From contig NZ_WEHZ01000001.1 in assembly GCF_012641745.1 (NCBI RefSeq), positions 215,913 to 279,912 on the forward strand: a stretch of DNA of 64,000 nucleotides, written 5' to 3'. Positions 1 to 7,481 of the stretch are shown in pieces. This stretch comes from Pseudoalteromonas peptidolytica. GTDB taxonomy: Bacteria > Pseudomonadota > Gammaproteobacteria > Enterobacterales > Alteromonadaceae. The number at the start of each line of letters is the position of its first letter. Position 1 is the stretch's first letter. Position numbers and translations under genes: made by a program. The notes beneath the pieces were generated by a model. The model had not been told where the DNA came from. It did not search any database and saw only the letters and a program-made list of their open reading frames with translations.

Positions 1-33
1 CAAATTGAGCAAGCATTAAGTCAAATTGGTATA
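1..33 (-). repeat. Cut end of the dispersed ATACCAATT element
   Basis: The first 32 bases match, with one mismatch, the reverse complement of the left end of the element at 7270, so the window opens inside an inverted copy that ends in AATTGGTAT at about 24-32. The frame that is open here up to the stop at 70-72 is therefore probably repeat-derived and is not annotated as a gene. Confidence 0.7.
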
Positions 34-95
34 ACCTTGGCAGCGCAGCGTCTAAGCAGTATGCTTAGATAAGGGGCAAAGGGGTTGAGTTATAC

Positions 96-344
96 ATGGA
101 ACAAATTGAGATATTTGAGATCCCAAGTCCGTGTAAGGGGATCTGTCAGGTAAATAATCGCGGTTATTGTGTGGGGTGTTATCGTAGTAGAGAAGAGCGC
201 TTTGCATGGAATTCATTAAATAATGAGCAAAAGCGTAAGGTGATTGCATTATGTCAGCAGCGCTATAAACGATACCTACAACGTAAAGCGAAAGCGGGGC
301 AGGGAGACGAGCAAGGAGGAGAAAACTTTAAATTTGATATTTAG
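96..344 (+). CDS. DUF1289 family small Cys-rich protein
   Basis: This 82-residue protein carries the four-cysteine pattern of the DUF1289 family: C13, C17, C25 and C28, followed by Y-R and the conserved W of FAWNSL. The spacing suggests a small metal-binding knuckle, but the biochemical role of the family is not established. The C-terminal third is rich in Lys, Arg and Gln. A GGGG stretch lies about 10 bases before the ATG. The last 17 bases overlap the convergent gene on the minus strand. Confidence 0.85.
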   Translation: MEQIEIFEIPSPCKGICQVNNRGYCVGCYRSREERFAWNSLNNEQKRKVIALCQQRYKRYLQRKAKAGQGDEQGGENFKFDI

Positions 345-1017
345 CCTTGAGCATATCTATCACACCTTTTTGCTCAAACTCTGAGAGCTTTTTTTTGATA
401 AGAGGTAGTAATGTGGCATGCCTTTTATGCACAAAATGAAAACTTTCAACTACTTCTAAGTCCTTTATTTGCAAGTTGTCTTCATTAATATTTCGCAGGT
501 GAGGTTTTAAATGAAAATCGAGGAGCAAAGCGCCTTCGACTTGTCTCTGCATGACTAAATTAAGCTGAGCAACCACGCTTTTTACATTGATGATATACGC
601 ATCAGCGCCATGCTTGTTCAAGTAGGTGCTGGCAACGGGATAACCACTGCGGATAGTGAGAGACTTTAGGTTGTTTAGTGCACAATCACTGCATAGAGTG
701 AATAACTGCAATGTAAATTGGAATAAAGGATAGTCTACACGCCTGAGGTTTGGGTAATCATCCTCGATACTTGCCACTCGACCAAGTTGGCCATCTAAAT
801 TACCGGCATTTGCCGCTATCAGAGAGCTTTTATGATTGAACTCCTCAAGTCTCATCTCAATGCCGAGCTCTTTATAAACCATCTCCATCAACTCAATGAC
901 ATATAACGCTTGTGGTGTTTGAGGCGGTTTGTTGAATCTCATTACTTTTGGTATTTCACTTGCGGTACAAGTAACGGACAAAACGACAAGGACTAAACAC
1001 AGGAGTGTAGCTTTCAA
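328..1017 (-). CDS. Periplasmic solute-binding-like protein
   Basis: A 229-residue protein with a clear signal peptide (hydrophobic residues 4-16, probable cleavage after the TAS at about 20). The remainder resembles the small type-3 extracellular solute-binding proteins often found alone in Alteromonadales, with no transporter genes beside it. A CSDC cysteine pair lies mid-protein. The start codon is TTG: an AAGGAG Shine-Dalgarno sits about 6 bases upstream (1023-1030 on the complement) and no ATG is as well placed. The ligand cannot be inferred. It overlaps the DUF1289 gene tail to tail. Confidence 0.7.
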   Translation of the reverse strand: MKATLLCLVLVVLSVTCTASEIPKVMRFNKPPQTPQALYVIELMEMVYKELGIEMRLEEFNHKSSLIAANAGNLDGQLGRVASIEDDYPNLRRVDYPLFQFTLQLFTLCSDCALNNLKSLTIRSGYPVASTYLNKHGADAYIINVKSVVAQLNLVMQRQVEGALLLDFHLKPHLRNINEDNLQIKDLEVVESFHFVHKRHATLLPLIKKKLSEFEQKGVIDMLKAKYQI

Positions 1018-1180
1018 TCTGGCTCCTTTTAAATGCTACAAATGGTTACTCTGCGTTCGATTATACATACTTTATTGTATAAAGGCATACCTTGTTGGGG
1101 GAGAGGAGAAATTTTTGCTGCTGTCCCACGAAGTCATTATGATAAACTATAGTCATCCGTAATTTACTTCGAATAGCACG

Positions 1181-1384
1181 ATGAGCCATAACTTGTGTTT
1201 ATTGCCAAGGCAAGAAAAGTATCAGATCCAGCTTGAATATGAAGCGTCATTTTGGGCTTACCAAATAAAGCGTGGCAAAAAAAGTCGCGAAGCAATCTAT
1301 GATGCGATTAATCAACGCCCTCTCTCTGAGCAAGACATATTAAAGCAAAAGTTTGAATACTATCTCAGTTTGATGCTTGCCTGA
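1181..1384 (+). CDS. Small hypothetical protein, DUF3283-like
   Basis: A 67-residue hydrophilic protein without signal or membrane segment. Its size, the N-terminal LCLLPRQEK, the central ASFWAYQIKRGK and the C-terminal hydrophobic tail recall the DUF3283 proteins of Vibrio and Pseudoalteromonas; this is recognition by eye only. Its TGA overlaps the ATG of the following acetyltransferase by one base, so the two are probably translationally coupled. Confidence 0.6.
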   Translation: MSHNLCLLPRQEKYQIQLEYEASFWAYQIKRGKKSREAIYDAINQRPLSEQDILKQKFEYYLSLMLA

Positions 1385-1809
1385 TGTATAACATAGAGCG
1401 CTTAGCGCCTATCATGACTCCTTTGGTGAATAAGTTTTATGATGCACATGGAGCAAGAGGAAGAGCGGCAAAGCATGATCTTGTTTGGGTCGTCAAAGAC
1501 ACCACTGGTATTATAGCTGCATGTCGATTGCAACCAGTAGCAGAACACTGGTTGCTAGTAGGTGTGTATGTTAGCCAGTCGTGGCGTGGTCGGGGTATTG
1601 CAAAGGCACTTATTACTGACGCGTTGAGCCAGTTTCAAGGAGCTAATCCACATAGTCCAGTTTATACTTTCGCATATACCCATCTACGCTCCTTTTACCT
1701 CACGCTGGGGTTTTGTGATAAGGCACAACCGCTTCCCGATGAACTTGCGTCACGCTTGGCGAGTTATCTTGGACAAAATCGTCAACTCGTGGCAATGTAT
1801 TACGCCTAG
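1384..1809 (+). CDS. GNAT family N-acetyltransferase
   Basis: A 141-residue single-domain GNAT protein. The acetyl-CoA pyrophosphate loop is visible as SQSWRGRGIAKAL (the Q/RxxGxG/A motif), preceded by the beta-4 strand LLVGVYV and followed by a C-terminal HLRSFYLTLGF, the usual motif B. The substrate is unknown. It is coupled to the upstream small protein by a TGATG overlap and is followed 19 bases later by the EAL sensor gene. Confidence 0.85.
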   Translation: MYNIERLAPIMTPLVNKFYDAHGARGRAAKHDLVWVVKDTTGIIAACRLQPVAEHWLLVGVYVSQSWRGRGIAKALITDALSQFQGANPHSPVYTFAYTHLRSFYLTLGFCDKAQPLPDELASRLASYLGQNRQLVAMYYA

Positions 1810-1828
1810 TTAACAACTTTGGCTTTTT

Positions 1829-4800
1829 ATGTTTCGCCTGTGCTTTATTTTTTGTATTGTTTTGTTTTCTTCATTAGCAAATGCTGTACAAATCTCTCGA
1901 TTATCACCCGCTGAAGGGCTCTCCCAGAGTTACGTAAATACACTGTTAATTGATCAGCAGGGGTATTTATGGTTGTCAACAGAGGGAGGGCTTAACCGTT
2001 ATGATGGCTATCAAGTTTTAGAGGTAGAGGGGCCTGACGGGGTGCTTGATAAAGTGCAGGTTAACTATATTTATCAGGATAATTCAGGCAGTGTGTGGAT
2101 CACTACTTCCATCGCAGGGTTACTGCGTTATGACCCTACGACCGACCGCTACCGAAAGTACATTGAGCCTCCCTCAACGGAGGGAGAGTTTTACAACAAT
2201 ATGGTTGACTTAGTGCTAACCAAAGATGATCAGCATATGTGGGCGGTCAGAACAAATGAAGTGGCGACACTTGATATTCGTTCTGGTCGATTAGTGACAG
2301 AAGTTACCCTGCCATTGAATGAAGACAATGGCTTTATTAGAGCTGTTAATCAACATCAAGATATTTTATTTATTGCTACATCAGAGCGCTTGTTTGCGTA
2401 TCATTTACCAACAAAAAAACTGCGTCAGCTTGAGCACATTTCGGATGTTGCACATCCTTATCAAACTAACACTAAATCGCTATTTATTCTCAATAATAAC
2501 AAGCTGCTGCTTGGCGCAGTTGAGGGTATGTATGAGCTTGATATCTCGCAACTGCTGCAAGATTTTGACGCCAAGGTAACATTTAAAACGCTACTTCCTG
2601 ATTTGAATATCTGGAAAATACTTCAGCACGATCAGCAAACCTTGCTGCTCGGAACAGATAAGGGACTCGTTTATTACGATATTTCCGAGGGTACGGCAGT
2701 TCGTGATAAGCGTTTATCGTCAAGTGTATTTCTTCCCTCAAATACCAGTGTGATCGACATTGCAAAAGATGACCACGGCGGGATCTGGGTTGCGACCAAA
2801 GAGGATGGTGCATTTTACTTACCGGATAGCACCTTAGCCTTTGACAATGTTAGCGATTTGACCGTAACGGGCGAAGGCTTCTCGCACAGCAATGTTTGGG
2901 CAATGCACGAAACGCGAGACTATATTTGGTTAGCCACAAATGATGGCTTAACCCGGTACGACCCAAAAACGAGAGAGACCAAACAGTTTTTTAAAGGATA
3001 TATGGGTGATGATATTCTCTCTGAGTTTATTGTATGGAGGATAGCTCAATACAAAGATAAATTGTGGCTAACTACCGTAAAAGGCCTATTTTTATTCGAT
3101 CCCGTTACACATAAGTTAACTAGGCCAAAAGCAAATAACGCGCAAGACCAAGAGATATTAACCGCTTTTGTCAAAGGTGGACAGCTATTAAATAATGGTA
3201 AGTTCTACTTTGTGAATAGCGATAAAGGAATGTTTGTTTATGATATAGATAGCGCAGAATTAACGCATTTAAAGCAATCTTTTGAAGGCGTTGATCCGTT
3301 TCTTGCTTATGGCTTTTATCCACCTTTGCCAAACGATTTAACCAAGCCACTCTATTATAATGCGGGGGTGCTATTTCAGTACGACCCACAGCGTGAAACA
3401 CTAACAGAAATATACAAAGCCCCAAAAGCAAACAAGCACCTTGCGGTGGACATCACCACATATACGATAGATAAAAATAACATCTTGTGGTTGTCTTTAT
3501 CTTCGTTTGGTTTAATCGGTATGACATTAGACGGTTACGAGCCAATTTATAATATTGACTTAAAAGCACATAAAATAGATACATTGATGTACGAAATGCG
3601 CCAAGATGACGAGGGTATGATATGGATGTCTTCACACAAGGGGATTTGGCGGCTTGACCCAGATAATTTGCACCTGCAACAATTTACTACCGAAGATGGC
3701 ATTCTCTCTAATGAATTTAATGGCGGTGCCTCTGTGGTGTTGCAAGATGGTAGGATTGGCTACGGCATGCTCAAGGGCTTTGTGCTTTTTGCTCCTGAGG
3801 ATAACCGCCCTAAAAAACCGCTGTTGGATCATGTCAATATTACCAGTGTGGACTTAATTTCTCGGCCAAATCAAAAAGCGGGTTTGAAGCAGTTTGAGCA
3901 TATAGAATTAGAACATGACGATATTGGCTTAGAGGTGTCTTTCTCAGCAATGGCATTTAGCTATCAAGATAGGATCATCTATGAATACCAGATATCGGGT
4001 GGTCAAAAAATCCTGAGCCGCAATCAAAATCGAGTTGTTTTTCCTAAATTGAATCCCGGTGAGTACGCACTAAAAGTATGGGCAAAAGACCCCCTTACTG
4101 GCGACTATACGCCTCCTGCAAAATTGACGATAAAGGTTAATTATCCTGCGTGGCGCTCACCAGTTGCGATAGCGGGTTATGTGTTTTTAACGCTGATGCT
4201 ATTGTCGCTTTGGAGTTATCGAAAATATCGCGTTGAGCAGCTTATCTTAGCTGCTCACAAAGCCACACAAGATCGTGAGGCTCGGCTAAAAATGGCACTT
4301 GAAGGAAGTAACTCAGGGGTATGGGAGTGGCATGCTGGGAGCACGTTAATTTATCAACCGAGACTTATCAATGAACTAGATTACGATCTTGAAAGTGTCG
4401 GACTTGACGATTATCTGCAAAAAATACATCCCGCAGATAGGGCAATGTTCAGACTACAGTGGCTAGAGTTTGTGACTACAAATAAAGGGTTTATCGATTG
4501 TACATACCGCCTAAAAGACAGCCAAGGGCAATGGCGATGGTATAAAGACTTTGGCAAAGTGCTGGAATGGGAAGATGGTAATCCCACTCAAGTAGCTGGA
4601 ACTTATACTAACTTGACGCGTGAACGTTTATTTGAGGAGCGGGCAGCACTATTTGGCGCTGCATTTGAGCAAACTCGTGATTGGGTCATGATCCTAGACA
4701 AAAATTTACGTATTCAAGTATGCAATAGAGCGATGCAAAATGCTTTCAACTTGGAGTCAATCCCATCTTCTAGTACTGCCGTGAAACTTGGTGTATCGCG

Positions 4801-6298
4801 GCAAAAGCGCATAATGTATCTGCGAAAAACGATGGCTTTGGCTGTGCACCAACACATTAGCTCCGAAGAGGTTGTAACCCTACCAAATGGTGATGAACGT
4901 GATGTTTTAGTGAAAATATCTGCAGTAGCCAATAGCGAGGGGGAGTTACACAGCTATGTGGTGGTGTTAACAGATATTAGTCAACAAAAGCGCAGCGAAA
5001 AAGAACTATATCAATTAGCTAATTATGATTTACAAACTAACCTGCTCAACAAAGCGCTATTGATGGATAGAGTGCAACATGTGATTAAGCAATCTCAAGT
5101 TCACCCAACTCAACATGCTTTGCTGGTTATCAAGTTTAGCCGTTTGCAACACCTTCATGATATTTACGGTACAGATTTTGTGGCCGAATTATTACCCTTG
5201 CTGGCGAAAAAGCTACGTTGTTGTTTTCGTGAATTAGACAGCTTAGCCATTGGTCAAGACAAGTTGTTTTATGTATTGATGGAGGGATTAGATCACCCTG
5301 AACAGGTTCAGCAGTATGTGCAGTGCCTACTTCACTCTTTTGCCAACCCATTTAATGTGTCAGGTCAAAGTGTAGCAATGCAGCCTGTTATTGGAATTGC
5401 AATGTATCCTGATGATGCCTTAGATGCTTTTGCCCTGAGCCAAGCGGCAAAAGCAGCACTTGATCATGTGCTCATAAAACAAGTCTCAGCTTATCAATTC
5501 TTCCGTGAAGAAATGAACGGCAAAGTAAGGCGCTCACGGGAAGTCGAACAAGCATTGATGAACGCGCTAAAAAACAACCAGTTCAGTAATCACTACCAAC
5601 CTATCGTCGATGTTCAAAGTGGCAAGTTGCTAGGTTTTGAGTCTTTGTTGCGTTGGCCTGACAATGATGAGTTTTGTGCCCAAGAATTTGCGTTAGCCGC
5701 TGAACAAACAGGTGTAGTGACAGAGCTTACACTACAGACACTATCGCGGGCGCTAATCGAGTTGAGACACTGGCAAACCATACAACCAGATGTATATGTA
5801 TCTGTTAACTTATCTGCGATTAACTTTGACTATGAAGGGCTCGTTGAAGAGATAGCAAGTCTGTTGCAGCGCAGTAAAGTGGACGGGAGATATGTGACGT
5901 TTGAAATTACAGAAACCGCGATGCTGAGCAACATTGAAAGTGCAGTAGAAGTTATGAAGGCGCTCAAGTCAATGGGTTGCAGCATTTATATGGATGATTT
6001 CGGCACTGGATATGCCTCATTGACTTACTTGCAGCAGTTGCCACTTGATGCAATAAAAATAGATAAGCAGTTTATTGAGCAAATTTCAGAGCAACCAGAG
6101 AGTTATTTAATTGTTCGCTCGTGTGTGAATCTAGCCCATGGGTTAGGGCTTTTGTGTGTTGCTGAAGGTGTAGAGAGCGATGTTCAACTGCAAAGAATAA
6201 CAGCAGAGCATGTTGATCACTATCAGGGATACCGATATAGTCCCGCGGTAGCTGGCGAGCAAGTGGCTGAGATGCTAAAAATGCAGCAGCGGCTATAG
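1829..6298 (+). CDS. Membrane sensor: beta-propeller, Y_Y_Y, PAS, degenerate GGDEF, EAL phosphodiesterase
   Basis: A 1489-residue inner-membrane protein with a signal peptide, a periplasmic two-component-regulator propeller (repeats of the type DQQGYLWLSTEGGLNRYDG through about residue 680), a Y_Y_Y domain (about 690-770) and one transmembrane helix at about 779-800. These are followed by two PAS/PAC regions (about 820-1055), a GGDEF-like domain and an EAL domain. The GGDEF signature is IGQDKL near residue 1141, so cyclase activity is unlikely. The EAL domain keeps the catalytic set: E1271 in ESLLRW, NLS, the E of EITET, DDFGTG at 1389-1394, K of IKIDK, E of AEGVES and QGYRYSP. It is therefore predicted to hydrolyse c-di-GMP in response to a periplasmic signal. 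The architecture matches hybrid-sensor relatives in which the kinase has been replaced by GGDEF-EAL. Confidence 0.92.
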   Translation: MFRLCFIFCIVLFSSLANAVQISRLSPAEGLSQSYVNTLLIDQQGYLWLSTEGGLNRYDGYQVLEVEGPDGVLDKVQVNYIYQDNSGSVWITTSIAGLLRYDPTTDRYRKYIEPPSTEGEFYNNMVDLVLTKDDQHMWAVRTNEVATLDIRSGRLVTEVTLPLNEDNGFIRAVNQHQDILFIATSERLFAYHLPTKKLRQLEHISDVAHPYQTNTKSLFILNNNKLLLGAVEGMYELDISQLLQDFDAKVTFKTLLPDLNIWKILQHDQQTLLLGTDKGLVYYDISEGTAVRDKRLSSSVFLPSNTSVIDIAKDDHGGIWVATKEDGAFYLPDSTLAFDNVSDLTVTGEGFSHSNVWAMHETRDYIWLATNDGLTRYDPKTRETKQFFKGYMGDDILSEFIVWRIAQYKDKLWLTTVKGLFLFDPVTHKLTRPKANNAQDQEILTAFVKGGQLLNNGKFYFVNSDKGMFVYDIDSAELTHLKQSFEGVDPFLAYGFYPPLPNDLTKPLYYNAGVLFQYDPQRETLTEIYKAPKANKHLAVDITTYTIDKNNILWLSLSSFGLIGMTLDGYEPIYNIDLKAHKIDTLMYEMRQDDEGMIWMSSHKGIWRLDPDNLHLQQFTTEDGILSNEFNGGASVVLQDGRIGYGMLKGFVLFAPEDNRPKKPLLDHVNITSVDLISRPNQKAGLKQFEHIELEHDDIGLEVSFSAMAFSYQDRIIYEYQISGGQKILSRNQNRVVFPKLNPGEYALKVWAKDPLTGDYTPPAKLTIKVNYPAWRSPVAIAGYVFLTLMLLSLWSYRKYRVEQLILAAHKATQDREARLKMALEGSNSGVWEWHAGSTLIYQPRLINELDYDLESVGLDDYLQKIHPADRAMFRLQWLEFVTTNKGFIDCTYRLKDSQGQWRWYKDFGKVLEWEDGNPTQVAGTYTNLTRERLFEERAALFGAAFEQTRDWVMILDKNLRIQVCNRAMQNAFNLESIPSSSTAVKLGVSRQKRIMYLRKTMALAVHQHISSEEVVTLPNGDERDVLVKISAVANSEGELHSYVVVLTDISQQKRSEKELYQLANYDLQTNLLNKALLMDRVQHVIKQSQVHPTQHALLVIKFSRLQHLHDIYGTDFVAELLPLLAKKLRCCFRELDSLAIGQDKLFYVLMEGLDHPEQVQQYVQCLLHSFANPFNVSGQSVAMQPVIGIAMYPDDALDAFALSQAAKAALDHVLIKQVSAYQFFREEMNGKVRRSREVEQALMNALKNNQFSNHYQPIVDVQSGKLLGFESLLRWPDNDEFCAQEFALAAEQTGVVTELTLQTLSRALIELRHWQTIQPDVYVSVNLSAINFDYEGLVEEIASLLQRSKVDGRYVTFEITETAMLSNIESAVEVMKALKSMGCSIYMDDFGTGYASLTYLQQLPLDAIKIDKQFIEQISEQPESYLIVRSCVNLAHGLGLLCVAEGVESDVQLQRITAEHVDHYQGYRYSPAVAGEQVAEMLKMQQRL

Positions 6299-7240
6299 CC
6301 GCTTGCCGCAATGACGACAATACATGTGATGCACACGTTGGCTTGCCATTAGTTTAATGGCTTGGTTGGCTTCTAGCTGGCTCAGCCCTAATTCAAGTCT
6401 TAACGCTTCTAGGTGTTCTTTTTCATTCTTATCAACCTCACCATCCACTAAAGCATGTAGCACAGCCTCATGAAAGGCATCTCTGCGCTTTCGCATCTGA
6501 TCTGCAAAGCTTGATGCCAACAACCCTGTGGGGATCGCCACCATTCCCATACTGAGTAAGGTGATCACACCACCAAAAAATTGTCCTAATGGGGTTATAG
6601 GGACAACATCACCATAACCTACAGTGGTGAGTGTCGCCATCGCCCACCACATTGACTTGGGAATTGAGCCAAACTTATCCGGCTGGACATCATGCTCAAT
6701 TAAATAAATACCGCAAGAAGCCATAATGAGCACAACACTCATAATAAAAAATGCTGCTAACAAAGAACTAGACTCTTCTTTAAATGCTGCGAGTAATAGT
6801 TGCATTGCTCTTGAGTAACGCGTGAGTTTAAAAATTCTCAGTAAGCGGATCACCCTTAAAAAACGCAAATCAAAGGCAATAAATGCCATTAAAATAGTGG
6901 GTAATATTGCGATTAGATCGATCAGCGCAAGAGGTGATACTAAATACTTAAGGCGCTTTTTCCAGTTTGGTAAATCAAGGTGGCGATAGTCGAGTTTATC
7001 TACACAGCACCATAGCCTGAGCAGATATTCCACTGCGAATATGGCAACGCTGACAAGCTCCAGGGTGAGAAAGTAATAATGATATGCCTTCGCTAAGTCT
7101 CGCTCAGATTCAAGTACAATCGCGACAACATTCGTAAGAATGAGAGTAATAAGAAATATATCAACCGCGCGACCAACTTTGCGATATTTACCTGTTGCTT
7201 CTAAAACCGCAGCGGTTTTTTCTCTGATGTGAAGTTGCAT
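6293..7240 (-). CDS. Voltage-gated potassium channel (Kv-type, six TM)
   Basis: A 315-residue channel subunit when started at the ATG at 7240; the longer reading from a TTG at 7276 runs into the dispersed repeat and is less likely. Four hydrophobic segments come before an S4-like helix with regularly spaced arginines (RFLRVIRLLRIFKLTRYSR), then the pore loop with the potassium selectivity filter TVGYGD at about 206-211 and a last helix. The cytoplasmic tail is acidic and helical and ends in YCRHCGKRL, a lone CxxC pair. The gene converges on the EAL sensor gene, overlapping by 6 bases. Confidence 0.9.
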   Translation of the reverse strand: MQLHIREKTAAVLEATGKYRKVGRAVDIFLITLILTNVVAIVLESERDLAKAYHYYFLTLELVSVAIFAVEYLLRLWCCVDKLDYRHLDLPNWKKRLKYLVSPLALIDLIAILPTILMAFIAFDLRFLRVIRLLRIFKLTRYSRAMQLLLAAFKEESSSLLAAFFIMSVVLIMASCGIYLIEHDVQPDKFGSIPKSMWWAMATLTTVGYGDVVPITPLGQFFGGVITLLSMGMVAIPTGLLASSFADQMRKRRDAFHEAVLHALVDGEVDKNEKEHLEALRLELGLSQLEANQAIKLMASQRVHHMYCRHCGKRL

Positions 7241-7269
7241 CAAAATGCTAGCTCTCCAAACCCTATTTG

Positions 7270-7479
7270 ATACCAATTTGACTTAATACTTGCTCAATTT
7301 GAGGGAGTAAATCTGACGCTAACAGCGTTAAAAACTTCTCATTTAGAACAACTAAATAGCAAAATTTTAGCCTTGCCTACACGGATGTAGGTACCTTGGC
7401 GATAGCAGGACGCGGTAGCGGAGTTATCGACAAGATTTTCTCGCCTCAAAATAGACCACTTAATTAAGCAAATTGGTAT
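7270..7479 (+). repeat. MITE-like ATACCAATT element, full-length copy A
   Basis: A 210-base element bounded by ATACCAATT (7270) and AATTGGTAT (to 7479), which are inverted repeats. The middle contains ATTTAG-aacaa-CTAAAT and CCTAC-acggat-GTAGG hairpins. A second copy of the same length lies at 18806. It fills nearly the whole space between the channel gene and the pat-like gene and holds no gene. Confidence 0.75.
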
Positions 7480-7481
7480 GA

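Noticed and set aside
1..72. Open frame entering from the left edge and ending at TAA (70-72)
   Set aside because: The first 32 bases are the end of the dispersed ATACCAATT element, and the remaining 13 codons are not recognisable; no support for a real gene.
7241..7276. TTG start giving 12 extra residues on the potassium channel
   Set aside because: The extra codons derive from the edge of the repeat element and lack a better ribosome-binding site than the ATG at 7240.
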